From: Verticillium longisporum
Taxonomy: Eukaryota; Ascomycota; Sordariomycetes; Glomerellales; Plectosphaerellaceae
NCBI GenBank assembly: GCA_019188255.1
Contig: JAETXT010000006.1
Coordinates: 5,022,001 to 5,086,000, forward strand
Direction of reading: 5' to 3'
DNA: 64,000 nucleotides
In this document: piece after piece, positions 12,309 through 22,462 of the stretch
How positions within the stretch are numbered: position 1 is the first letter of the stretch
How the letters are laid out: every line of letters begins with the position of its first letter
The notes under the pieces: model-generated
What the model saw: the letters and a program-made list of their open reading frames with translations, nothing else
Told to the model about the DNA's origin: nothing
Databases searched by the model: none
Translations under genes and position numbers: made by a program

Positions 12309-14372
12309 TCAACATGTCGACAGTCGGCAACCTTTGCCTCGGATCACCTTCCGACCTCCGCCCTCCACCTCACTTCCATCGTACGTCTCTCCGTCGACCG
12401 TCACCTTGACGCAATGCCACGGCAGCACAATCTCACCCCGAGTCTTCTCTGGGGTCACAAGCTCAATGGCCACCTTCCTGCCACCACCCTCACCCTCGAT
12501 TTCAATGATAGCTTCCCAGTCGCCCAGGGGACTCGTCCACCCACTGCGGAGGCTTGTCAGATCGCCTGGCAGCGGCTTGAACACCCATCGCCCCCAGCTG
12601 ACCACCTCGAGTCCCACAGCCTTGAAGCTTAGCGCCTGCGTCGGTCCCGTCGACCACGAGTGACTGAGAGATGTGTACGCCGCGTCGTATCGATAGCTGC
12701 GCTGCGATCGGTAGTAGAGAGACCCGTTGGCCGACATGCCCTCGATCAACGTGGTCCCCGTCATGAGCGGCGAGTCCAGCATGTATCCCCACATGCGTCG
12801 GACCAGCTTGAGGCCCGTCGCCGCTTTACCAGCTGTAAAGTGCGCCAGCACCTCGATCGAGGAGATGAACGACGAGATGGTATCCGGCAGCTCCGGCGTT
12901 AGCGGCCCAATGGCGTTCCATCTCTTTGCTAGAGCATTCGAGATGGCCGCCTGCTGGGACGAGGATACTGTGAGGTTGTAGTAGACAGCAAGCGCGTTGC
13001 CGTCCTGTGGAAGGAGCAGGGCGCCGCGGGCCGTCTCGTTGTCGCGGTACAGGGACTGCTCGTCGTCCCACAGCACCTCGTTGAAGGCTTCCTTCAGCTT
13101 GGCCGCCGCCGTCGCCCATTTCTTCGCCTGCTCGGCGCGGCCGTTGTCCTTGGTCGCTGTGTCGGCCGCAAGAGAGGCCAGCGCGAACAGGGCGTGGTAG
13201 TCGAGGGCGTTGAGGGCCGAGTTGTAGCCTCCGCCCCCAAGACGCGCCCAGTCGTTTGGGAAAGCTTGGTTCGCCAAGCCGACTTTGTTGTCCACGGCTC
13301 GGTAGATGTACTCGAGTCCCGCCGTCATGTTGCCCCATGACCTGTCGACCCACTCGGCGTCGCCTGTGAAGATGGCATAGTTGTAGCAGGCGATCATGGT
13401 CCACGCGTGGTATGTGTCACTCAGCGCCCCGTTCCGCCACGAGCCCGTCGTCGGTCCCGCAAACGGCGTCTGGCCCGTTGTCTTATTCTGGTAGAAGAAC
13501 ATGGTCTCAATGGCATAGTAGATGCTCTCGAGGCCCGCGGCGCCGAGACCGAGGTACGCCGTCGTGCCGGCAACGCCGAGGTCGCCCGGCCACACGGCGC
13601 GATCGCGCTTGGCACCATCGAGCATCATGGGCCCCTCGACGCCGAGCGAGGCGTTGTACGCCCACCCGTCCTTAACCTGCGGCAGGAAGCGCGACGTGAA
13701 GGGCGGCCCAATGTTCGTCTGCGCCGTGAAGACGCCGGCGTACCACGCGCGCACTAGGGTGTCGTCCTGCGGCGCGCAAAAGCACCCGTAGTACTTGCGC
13801 GGGCCCTGCCGCGATGGTGAGTAGCCCAGGTGGCAGACAAAAGCGGAGATGGTGACGGCCACGTCGGCGTCGATGGAGACGTACTTGAAGCCGCCACGGA
13901 AGCGCTCGGTGGGCATCTTGTAGGCCGTGGTGCCCGCGGCGACGGTGACGTTGAGCTGCTTGTCGTAGTCCTGGGTGTGCACGGCGCCCGTGTCGTCGGA
14001 GATGGCGCGCACAAAGGCCGGCGACTCGGCGAAGGCGAGCGAGAACTGCTGCGTCGTCGCCTTTGTGTCAGCCTTCAGCGATAGGAGGCCGCCCACGTAA
14101 CCAAAGTCGAGCGTGATCTGGGCGCCGGGGTTCATGGTCAAAATGTAGCTTGGTTCCGTGGCTTCCTCCTCGTCACCCTCTCCTGCCGACGAGAGCGTGA
14201 CAAGCGCATCGCCTTTGATGGCGTAGATGCTCTTGGGCGAGATGGTGCGCGAGGTTGGGGATTGGATGTACAGTTCCCACGGTTTGGCAGTGCCATCGTC
14301 GCGGGCGGCGAGGAGGGCCGTCGAGGGCGTCAGCGCGAGGGCGAGGGTCGCCCAGCGGAGGAGGGACGCCAT
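12309..14372 (-). CDS. Alpha-L-rhamnosidase-like glycoside hydrolase (GH78), secreted
   Basis: This is a single-exon gene of 687 residues. The N-terminus (MASLLRWATLALALTPSTALLAA) is a clear signal peptide, so the enzyme should be secreted. The protein has a beta-sandwich-like first third, then an (alpha/alpha)6 barrel containing DGAKRDRAVWPGD at about residues 252-264, the acidic motif typical of GH78 and related six-hairpin enzymes. It releases terminal L-rhamnose from plant polysaccharides or glycosides. A short beta-rich tail ends at the stop codon. Several N-x-S/T sites suit a secreted glycoprotein. No frame break or intron was found. GH78 is preferred over other six-hairpin families on the DxxKRDR motif and overall order of regions. 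Confidence 0.85.
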   Translation of the reverse strand: MASLLRWATLALALTPSTALLAARDDGTAKPWELYIQSPTSRTISPKSIYAIKGDALVTLSSAGEGDEEEATEPSYILTMNPGAQITLDFGYVGGLLSLKADTKATTQQFSLAFAESPAFVRAISDDTGAVHTQDYDKQLNVTVAAGTTAYKMPTERFRGGFKYVSIDADVAVTISAFVCHLGYSPSRQGPRKYYGCFCAPQDDTLVRAWYAGVFTAQTNIGPPFTSRFLPQVKDGWAYNASLGVEGPMMLDGAKRDRAVWPGDLGVAGTTAYLGLGAAGLESIYYAIETMFFYQNKTTGQTPFAGPTTGSWRNGALSDTYHAWTMIACYNYAIFTGDAEWVDRSWGNMTAGLEYIYRAVDNKVGLANQAFPNDWARLGGGGYNSALNALDYHALFALASLAADTATKDNGRAEQAKKWATAAAKLKEAFNEVLWDDEQSLYRDNETARGALLLPQDGNALAVYYNLTVSSSQQAAISNALAKRWNAIGPLTPELPDTISSFISSIEVLAHFTAGKAATGLKLVRRMWGYMLDSPLMTGTTLIEGMSANGSLYYRSQRSYRYDAAYTSLSHSWSTGPTQALSFKAVGLEVVSWGRWVFKPLPGDLTSLRSGWTSPLGDWEAIIEIEGEGGGRKVAIELVTPEKTRGEIVLPWHCVKVTVDGETYDGSEVEGGGRKVIRGKGCRLSTC

Positions 14373-15702
14373 GGTGTGAAGCTGGCTCGTTGTGTCGAGA
14401 CGTTGTTGGGTGCACCTTTGGAAAAGGAAAGGAGGGAGGAGAGGAGAAAAGGAGCACAGAAAAGGTGTGCACTTGCTTGCACCAGCTCAGAACGCCATGG
14501 ACTCCTCGTCTTTAAGGCCCCTGGTTCATCTTGTGCAGACGATGCGCCCTCTAGAGGCATGCCCAGACCTACCCGACGAGATCGTCAGTGCCACCTCCCC
14601 CAAACAAAGCTGTTTTCCGAGCCGACGACGGGGATCAGGCTTTCTTCGTGGCTCGCGCATGACAGGCCATCGACGGGGGTCGGTGCTGCTGCTGCTGCAT
14701 TCTGCCTGGTGAAGATCGACAGGGCGGGGTCGAGCGAGAGAGGAGAGAGTCGGGGTAAGTCAGGGCCGAGGAGGCGCGGGGCATCGCTGGCGCGAAGCAC
14801 GACTAGATCTGGGGTATGGAGCGGATGGAAGGGAGGGGGAGAAGCGGAGATTGGAGGATCTGCGGGGTGGCATGCGATGCGATCGGCTCGGGAGGCTGTG
14901 TCTTTTTCTTGTTCTTTCGCGTTCCTGTAGGGTGCTGTGCTGGGTATGTTTACATCAGCCTCTTTGCTGGTGTCGATTCTGAAATGCGGGGGAACCAAGC
15001 GAGAGGAGGGGCCGGGCATGACGGAGAAAGATGTGTGCCGAGAGGATGGAGGATGGTGCGATGTGATACTTCTTTTCATGGTGTAGAGTATCCTTGGGAA
15101 TTCTTCCGCGTGCCGTAGGAAGTGGAGATGTCATGGTCGTGATATTCGGTCGGCCCGGGGTTGGGCGCCGTTTCGCCGGGTCCGGGTGGGTCATCGGTGC
15201 CGCTATTCTCGGCCGGTGCGGGGGCGCCTCCGATCGGCTGGTCCGCATACTTTTTTTACTGGCTGGCGGCTGAGAGCTATACTCTCTGCTGCCGACTGAG
15301 AGCCTAGGGCTCGACACCGTGACGGGAGGCTTGGGAGGTGTCGGTCCTGGTGGAGTGGCTTGTATTCGGTCGGCCTTGCTCCAAGGTGGTAGACGGCGAG
15401 GAGCAGGCGGTGGATGTCAGGGACAGGCAAGATTCATGCACTCTACGGCTCGAGCAGACTAGGGTCTCGTTCGCAGCGATACTTTCGGATGCCGAGCCTC
15501 ATCAAGCAAATGATTCGCACTTTGGAGCAGGGGATCAATATTGGCAGTCGCATTTCGATGACCACAACGAGCCCGACAGGTTCCCCCATCGTAGCGTGTG
15601 TTTTCCTACTTAAAATCAGGCATTTGGCCGTTTAGGTCTGCTGAGAACGTAAATACCACGACGAAAAAGAAAAAAAGAGAAGCTGAGCTTCTTATAGTGA
15701 GA
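14373..15702. other. Intergenic region between the rhamnosidase gene and tRNA-Tyr
   Basis: The first few hundred bases are the likely rhamnosidase promoter. The remainder shows only short overlapping frames on both strands and no recognisable protein, RNA or repeat. Confidence 0.35.
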
Positions 15703-15792
15703 TCCTTCCAACCGGAGTCGAGCCGGTGACCTTTCGATTGGAATGGAAGCCAGTTACAGTCGAACGTGATGAACCAACTACACTATGGAAGG
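15703..15792 (-). tRNA. tRNA-Tyr (GTA) with a 15-nt intron
   Basis: On the minus strand the acceptor CCTTCCA pairs perfectly with TGGAAGG, followed by discriminator A. The first pair is C-G, as in eukaryotic tRNA-Tyr. The T arm ACCGG/CCGGT encloses CTCGACT. The anticodon stem TTCGA pairs with TCGAA around a loop whose anticodon is GTA. About 15 bases (starting CTGGCTTCC) intervene after position 37, the usual tRNA-Tyr intron site. All arms fold, so the gene looks intact. Confidence 0.9.
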
Positions 15793-15990
15793 ATTTTGAT
15801 GAACTGCCCCGTTTTCTGGGCGCTACTTAGGCTGGAAAATCGCGCAGGACATGGGCTTCGAGAACTCCACGATGGGCGGGTCGGCGGATCCTCTTGTGGA
15901 TTCTCTTCACGAAGACGCGCAGCAGAAGCTCATGACAGCTATTCCTAAAACCGAAAAGTCATCTTAGGGGGCTGGTTCCCTTTGGATTTA

Positions 15991-16560
15991 CCCTTCTGTG
16001 CCCTGGAATTGCGGCGCTTCACGTCTCAAGCTTTGACTTGCCTCTGGCGCGATCACCTCGAGTGGTTCGTAGAGCGCCTCTCGAGGACCGTCGATGTGAT
16101 ACCCCGAGTGCGGAGCCAGGCTGTCGGCCGTGACCAGGCCAGCATGCAGCTCGCCCACGTTCCTGACGCCTAGGAGACGCATTCCCCGCTCCAGCTCCTC
16201 CTGGAGCAGCTGAACGGCGCTCTCGACGCCAGGCTGGCCATACGCGCCCAGGGGGTACGGCAGGCCGCGCCCGATGCCGACGCCGCGGGCCCCCAGACAC
16301 AGCGCCTTGAGATATCAGTGCACAGACGTACCCCTCCGTCGACAAAGACGTCAATCCTGTGCTGCAGGCCGCGTGCTGACGGGCGCGCAGGTCCTCTCGC
16401 GCCGACCGACCTGGGAATTGTCCACTGTGATGAAGAGGCCCTTGCAGCCGCGTTTCTCGGCCTGCTGGACGATCTGCTTGGTGACGCCCCGGTCCTCGTT
16501 GACGTAGAGCTACATCCGCTGGACCTGGTCCTCGTCCCGACGGGCCTCCTTGATGGCAGC
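15991..16560 (-). pseudogene. Decayed FMN-dependent alpha-hydroxyacid dehydrogenase (lactate dehydrogenase/cytochrome b2 type)
   Basis: Two conserved blocks remain on the minus strand in different frames. The upstream block reads LYVNEDRGVTKQIVQQAEKR followed by GLFITVDNSQVGRRE. The downstream block reads VDGGVR, then LCLGARGVGIGR, then QLLQEELERGMRLLG. In intact relatives roughly 100 residues, including substrate- and FMN-binding positions, separate them; here only about 20 codons do. A TAG precedes LYVN where relatives carry CAG (Gln), which fits a C-to-T change at CpA. Another one-base loss lies after the ACTGATAT stretch (about 16308-16314). The N-terminal half is not recognisable. This is a broken gene with deletion, nonsense and frameshift, not a functional enzyme. 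Confidence 0.78.
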
Positions 16561-17007
16561 GGGCAGCCACTCTGGACCGTCAGGGAAGTCAATGCCTTGC
16601 CCATAGGAGCGGCGGCCGTTCAGGTCGTCACTCGTAAGTCCATATTCCATCGCCATGCCAAGCCTCTGCATTGCAACGAGCAGAAATAGCATGGACAACA
16701 TCGTAGTCTGGTTCTGGTGCAGGCTGTCTGACTTGCTCAAGTCGCGATGGACAATCATCATCGTCGTTCAATGTTAGTGAGCTACAGGCAAGTTGGCGAA
16801 CAACAGACAGCTGCTCATTAGACTTGAAGGTATCATTGCTCTCATTCCTGCCGTGACTATGAGTACCTGAACATGGAACTCAGGAAACGTCCCCCTGAAC
16901 GCTACGAACGCAAGTTCCTTTATTGCGAACACCTGTCTAGCTGGAGGCAACATTTTCATAGCCTGGCTAGCGGAACTGTAAGTCGTGTACATTCACCATC
17001 TGAGATG

Positions 17008-17150
17008 GGAAGCGCAGAATCTGACCCGAACAAAAGCAGCCTGCCTCATGAGCCTGAGGTAAGATCTTTGATCATCGGAGCATCCATTACTGCTGTCTAC
17101 GCCGTAGCCGCGGGCGTTATGATTCTTGTGTGGCCTGCGTGCAAGGCACA
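17008..17150 (+). pseudogene. Possible fragment of a membrane transporter (major facilitator-like)
   Basis: A plus-strand frame reads EPEVRSLIIGASITAVYAV and then LVWPACKAQY. It resembles the stretch around a late transmembrane helix in fungal anion/vitamin permeases of the Liz1/Fen2/Dal5 type, where a W-P-A-x-x-A-P-Y-Y motif follows a helix. The similarity is from memory and covers only about 45 residues. The frame then runs into unrelated sequence and no start or intact neighbour exists. The family assignment is tentative. Confidence 0.3.
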
Positions 17151-17525
17151 GTATTGTGAGAGCCAAACGAGACCTCTAAAAGGGAGATCCAGAGGGCACA
17201 GGAAGTTGATCTGCAACTATTAGTCAACCATGGTTGGCCAACAACTATTGCCACATGGACCATCAGGGCCACACTGTGCGTGGCGCTTCACTGCCTTGAC
17301 AGGAGGTATCTCCTGTATTGCTAATATCTGAACTCTATAAACCATGAATCTTAACCAACTGACAAATGGCAGACAGGCCCAAGAGGATCGAGCTCGCCAA
17401 AGCCGATAGTCTTGTTGTTGATTCGTCGAGTAGCGGAGGATCGGTAGAGCGCAAATCCGCCGAAGAAAAGACCAAGGGGCCAATTAACACCACTGTTGAA
17501 CCAATAATAGGGAGTAGCCTGGGGC

Positions 17526-17644
17526 GGTGATCACCGTATAGGATTCACCGATATGGTGATCACCGAGACCGGGATTCACAGCTCTCAGAAGCACGTGAAT
17601 CACGGCTTACATGATCGGTGAATCAGATGGGTATATCTGATTCA
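17526..17644. repeat. Cluster of palindromes and inverted repeats built on GATTCAC/GTGAATC
   Basis: The palindrome GGTGATCACC occurs twice (17526-17535 and 17555-17564), 29 bases apart. GATTCACCGAT at 17542-17552 has its reverse complement at 17614-17624. TGAATCAGAT at 17619-17628 has its reverse complement at 17635-17644, forming a hairpin with a six-base loop. The core GATTCAC or GTGAATC occurs five times in about 110 bases. Such density suggests a transposon end or a multi-site protein-binding region; no transposase was seen nearby. Confidence 0.6.
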
Positions 17645-19179
17645 CGAAGGTAGCGGTAATTCAAAGAGATAGCATCAACCGCATCACAAGTCTCATATCA
17701 CCTACCCTACCTATTCAAAGCTCTCAGGCACAGCCAAAGTACTTAATTGGGGTTCACATAAGCAGTGAAGCCCTCTCAACAACCACCAAATCTATCCCAA
17801 GGGCCTTGTCTCGAGACGGACTGGGGCGAATGGTTCCTTACCAGGTAGCGAGGTACATCAAACAGGGCTCCTGCGCCTCCGTTCAGCGAGAAGTAATACC
17901 ATATAATGCATAAACTCGAGCCTTATTTCAGACAGAACTGCCCACAGATCATGAATCCATTTAATCCACTCCACAAAAAAAAAAAAAAAGATAACGCCTA
18001 GGTAGGGTAGACAGCATCCTTAGAGATAGACCCCGAAGCATTCCTACATGAGACATAAGATAGTATGAACATAAGTTGGGCGACTTATAGCCCAAAGTTT
18101 GCCTCCATTCCCTTCTCAGGGCTCTATGGAAGAATTCCGATACAAAAATACAGCTCTGAGCGCCCTTGATGATCTCCGATGGACGCCAACAGGTGTTCAA
18201 TTCCCAGTATGTGTGTGGCCGCGTTCAAGATAGGTATGATCCGGATCGGGACCTGCCAAGCAGCTGTGGAAATGTCAAAGGCGGCTGGACGAGTAGGATG
18301 AAGAAGCCTTCCACAGGTCATGTCCGCAGTCAAAAGTCAGTTTCGGGGCCAGGATACATGTTTTATTCGAACCCTCCGCAGCTAGGAGGGCCTTTCGCAG
18401 CCCTCACACATGCTGCAGTGGTCTCAAGCCCCTGAGCTTTCCCTAAGCTTCTTACTCCTTGGCTATCGTGACTTCAAGGTGGGAAGATTGCGCCACACGA
18501 GAGCTTAGAGGTGACATGAGGGTGTAGGACTTCCGTAGGCTTGCATGACTCCATCCTGGAGGTTCTGCGAGATATCCGAACAAGTTCGCTGCCTGCAGCT
18601 TCAGCAACTAAGTCAAATTCGATGAGATGTGACCAGTCAATAAATGCCATAATAGGCGAACACGCCACCAGCCCTGCCCAAACCCGATCATCAAGCGGCG
18701 ATTTGGCGGAGTCTGTGGCATCAATAAGGATTGTCATACTCGGGCCAAAAACAAACTCAATCACAGGCTCTACGATGGTGAATGAGCTCAGGCTCAACTC
18801 AGCCTGACGACTGTTCAATTAGCCCGGGCGATCATGTCTTGCACATCAGGCCCGTTCATCATTCGACACAGCCACCACAACATGACCAACGACCACACCA
18901 CTACCCAATCTGGCGGCCTTGTCAGGCGTTTTCGGTTTTGCCCCGAGGCATACTTCAATAAGTAGCAAGAAACATGGTCCGCGGCCACCTTCGCGTTATA
19001 CCTCGCACGAGGGTCACGTTTACAAGCCTGGCTTGCCCCTCAAAGACAAAGGAACGAACAGGAAACCTTGCCCAGCCCCGCGCACCATGGCCGTCCAGTC
19101 TCACGCCAGCATCCCACGACAAGCAAATACATCCCAAGCACTCCCATGAAACGCAGTCTCAATCACTGAGCCGCCTACA

Positions 19180-19440
19180 ATGCCCTCCGCACAGAGACAC
19201 GTCTTCACCCCCGAATCACCAACCCGCTTCTACCCAACGACCCGCGTCGTGACGGCCATCCCCAACAACCCGCCGCCCGACTATCCCATTTCCGTCCTCG
19301 GCAAGATCAAGTACGCGCTCCGCCGCAAGGCCGCCAGGGCCGCTGCTGCCGAGCGCACGCCGCAGACGCCGCAAACTACGTACCACACCAACGAGAGGGG
19401 CCAGATCATCGAGACGAGGTACGTGCGGACCAGATGGTGA
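19180..19440 (+). CDS. Small hypothetical basic protein
   Basis: An 86-residue frame begins at ATG 19180 and ends in TGA. The product is basic, with a proline-rich first third (PTRFYPTTRVVTAIPNNPPP), a Lys/Arg/Ala segment (KIKYALRRKAARAAAAE) and a Thr/Tyr-rich tail. Codon use is GC-rich like real genes of the window and unlike the lower-GC flank upstream. There is no signal peptide or membrane segment, and I recognise no family. It could be a genuine small protein or chance coding potential. Confidence 0.38.
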   Translation: MPSAQRHVFTPESPTRFYPTTRVVTAIPNNPPPDYPISVLGKIKYALRRKAARAAAAERTPQTPQTTYHTNERGQIIETRYVRTRW

Positions 19441-20153
19441 AGCGCGCATGCTGGCGGCGAACTCAGCGCTGTCTGGATTTCCTGGGACGACCGGGAGACG
19501 GCGACACGGACACAGGATCTGTCTGGAGGGCGGCGCAGGTTTGGGCAGCTGTAGAGCGGGAGGTATCCGGACTTGGAAGATGAAGTCCAGTGTAGGGGAT
19601 GTGACAGATTGCGACAAAAGCCTGCCCAGGCTTCACTTTCTGGGTATTACGGCGAGAGGGTAAGATGCTCGGATATACTTGACAGGCGCGCGTATGAGCT
19701 GAGGAGGCATGGGTTCAATTTCCATTAGGAGGATGGCATATCCCACCTTGAAGCAACGAGGATGAAATTGACAGATTGAATATCACTGCATAATGCTAAC
19801 GTTGAAGTGCGTTTTGGGTTGTGTAGTCATGCAATGATGTGTAGTCGTACGATGAGCCAGACTGAGGATCACAGGTGTGCCAAAGGGGCAGCCATAGCGT
19901 CAAATGGCGCATCACATTTACAAGGGCAGGTAGTGTTCTTAACCGTTCAATTCTGCATCTCATCGGTCTCATAATCGTGACGAGCTAGCTAGAGTACACC
20001 CACGACGCTCCATGCGGACGAAGGGGGAAGGAATTATGCGGCTGCAACAACGCGCGAAAAGAGGAAAGTACGCCAAGTCCAAGGGCAACCGTACCCGAAA
20101 ACCGTCCAACTCCATTGACTTTTCTGGTATCCCGTGTTTATCATGAAAACCGC
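19441..20153. other. Intergenic region downstream of HSP90
   Basis: The region contains the probable HSP90 3' UTR and no supported gene. A tRNA-T-arm-like sequence near 19706 was examined and rejected. Confidence 0.35.
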
Positions 20154-22318
20154 TTAGTCGACCTCCTCCATGGCGCTGTCACCAGTCTCGGTGGTGGTGG
20201 CGGCGGTGGCGGGAGCCTCCTCGGTCTTGGAGTCATCCTCCTCGATGTTGAGGCCGATTTGGACGAGCTTGTGGATGCGCTCAGAGAAGCCAGCGGGCTC
20301 CTCAATGGTGAAGCCAGAGACAAGCAGGGAGGTCTCGAACAGAAGCTGGACGATGGACTTGACGGTGCGGTCATTGACACCATCGGCCTCGACCTTCCTC
20401 TTGAGCTCCTGAACAATGGAGCTCTTGGGGAGATCTCGAAAGTCTTCTTCGAGGACATGTACGAGGACATGGAGGTGTCACGGAGGGCCTGGGCCTTCAT
20501 GATACGCTCCATGTTGGCAGACCAGCCGAACTGGCCGGTGCGGATAGCGCAAGGAGCGTCGCCGAGCTTGTGGCTGACAACGACCTTCTCAACCTTGTCG
20601 CCGAGCACCTCCTTGAGGGCCTTGGCGAGACCCTCGTACTCCTTCTCCTCAGTCTCACGCTGAGCCTTCTCCTCATCAGTCTCCTCGAGCTCGAAGTCCT
20701 TGGTGATATCAACAAGCTTCTTGCCCTCGAACTCCTTCATCTGAGTCATGGCGTACTCATCGATGGGGTCAACGAGGAAGAGGACCTCAAAGTTCTTCTG
20801 CTTGAGGGAATCGAGGAAGGGGGACTTGGTGACGGCCTTAAGAGACTCGCCAGTAATGTAGTAGATGTTCTGCTGGACCTCGGGCATGCGAGCGATGTAG
20901 TCGGTCAAAGAGGTCATGTCATCACCAGACTTGGTGGAGTTGAAGCGGAGGAGCTTGGCCAGGGTCTGGCGGTTCTGGGAGTCCTCGTGGATACCGAGCT
21001 TGATGTTCTTGGAGAAGGCAGAGTAGAACTTGTCAAACTGCTCCTTGTCCTCGGCGATCTCAGTGAAGAGCTCGAGGGCCTTCTTGACAATGTTCTTCTT
21101 GATGACCTTCATAATCTTGTTCTGCTGGAGAGTCTCACGAGACAGGTTGAGGGGAAGGTCCTCAGAGTCGACAACACCCTTGACGAAGCTGAGCCACTCA
21201 GGGATGAGATCAGTGGCGTCGTCAGTGATGAAGACGCGGCGGACGTAGAGCTTGATGTTGTTCTTGGTCTTCTTGGTCTCGAACAGGTCGAAGGGAGCGC
21301 GCTTAGGGACGAAGAGGATGGCACGGAACTCGAGCTGACCCTCGACAGAGAAGTGCTTGACACCGAGGTGGTCCTCCCAGTCGTTGGAGAGAGACTTGTA
21401 GAAGGCGGCGTACTCCTCCTGAGTGATGTCCTGGGGGTTGCGAGTCCAGATGGGCTTCTGCTTGTTCAGCTCCTCCTGCTCGATGGAGGTCTCCTTGACC
21501 TTCTTGACCTTCTTCTCCTTCTTCTCCTCCTCCTCGTCATCGACCTCCTCGATCTTGGGCTTCTTGTCGTCGTCCTCATCGGCGGCGGTCTCCTCGGCCT
21601 CCTCATCGGGGACCTCCTTCTCGGTCTCCTTCAGGACGTGGAGGTAGATGGGGTAGGAGATGAACTCGGAGTGCTTCTTGATGACCTCCTTGATCTTGGC
21701 CTCGTTGAGGTACTCAGTCTGCTCATCCTTCAGGTGAAGGATGATCTTGGTACCACGGCCGAGCTGCTCGCCCTCGGTGTCGGGGCGGATGGAGAAGGTG
21801 ACACCGGCAGTAGACTCCCAGATGGACTGCTCGTCATCCTTGTGCTTGGAGCAGACGGGGACGCGGTCGGCGATGAGGTAGGCAGAGTAGAAACCAACAC
21901 CGAACTGACCAATCATGGAGATGTCGGCACCTGCGGTGAGAGCCTCCATGAACTGCTTGGTACCAGAGCGGGCAATGGTACCCAGGTTGTTGACGAGGTC
22001 CTGTGATTGAGGTCAGTATGTTGCTAGCAAGAAAGTGCGACTTGGTAAAGCAAAACTTACAGCCTTGGTGAAACCAATACCAGAGTCCTGGATGGTCAGG
22101 GTCTTGTTCTCCTTGTCGGGGATGATGTCGACGCGGAGGTCCTTGTTGGAGTCGAGCTTGCTGGGGTCCGAGAGGGACTCATAGCGGATCTTGTCGAGCG
22201 CATCGGAGGCGTTGGAGACAAGCTCACGAAGGAAGATCTCCTTGTTGGAGTAGACAGTGTTGATGATGAGAGACAACAGCTGAGAGATCTCAGCCTGGAA
22301 CTCGAAAGTCTCAGACAT
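20154..22318 (-). CDS. hsp90: Heat shock protein 90 (cytosolic chaperone), with one frame break
   Basis: HSP90 is the essential ATP-dependent chaperone of the cytosol. Exon 1 (22318-22061) encodes [18 protein letters not shown] to GIGFTKA. The intron is 22060-22001 and exon 2 runs from 22000 to the TAA at 20154. N-terminal ATPase motifs ([20 protein letters not shown], the DxGxGF loop, [12 protein letters not shown]), the charged linker and the middle and C-terminal domains are all present, giving about 701 residues. The frame breaks at a run of four C on the coding strand (20427-20430), just after the segment reading KKTFEISP. Read literally, the protein runs out of frame and ends at 20141 without the C-terminal motif. 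One extra C restores the family sequence to the stop at 20154, including the final MEEVD that binds TPR co-chaperones. A 5' UTR intron is listed separately. Confidence 0.95.
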
Positions 22319-22354
22319 CTTGGCGGGGGGGTATCAAAGCGTGACGGTCGTGAT

Positions 22355-22462
22355 CTGGGGGCTTGGTTAGTCCAAGGTTGCCAGACGAGTGTTCGGAGGG
22401 GTCGAGCGATTGTGTGGTATATGAGGGGGGGAAGCTCTCGGCGAGGCGGGGAGGGGGCTTAC
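22355..22462 (-). other. Probable 5' UTR intron of HSP90
   Basis: On the minus strand a GTAAGC donor at 22462 and a CTAAC branch site with a CCCCCAG acceptor at 22355 lie just upstream of the HSP90 ATG. The 108-base interval has normal size and signals for this genome. It would leave a leader of about 36 bases before the start codon. Confidence 0.55.

Larger units (their letters stand above)
16561..19179. other. Decayed, gene-poor segment
   Basis: About 2.6 kb of lower GC content than its surroundings, with only short broken frames. It contains a possible transporter fragment (17008-17150), a palindrome cluster (17526-17644) and a run of 15 A at about 17977-17991. Short hydrophobic frames on the minus strand around 17350-17500 could be further relics, but I could not name them. 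The segment joins the hydroxyacid dehydrogenase pseudogene and looks like an accessory region under decay. Confidence 0.45.

Noticed and set aside
19690..19760. A tRNA T-arm-like sequence (GGGTTCAATTTCC)
   Set aside because: No matching acceptor or D arm and no anticodon stem could be placed upstream.
20570..22006. A 478-codon Leu-rich open frame antisense to HSP90
   Set aside because: It is the mirror of a highly biased coding sequence: GAG/AAG codons on the minus strand give CTC/CTT (Leu) on the plus strand. It has no domain, and strongly codon-biased genes often leave such antisense frames.
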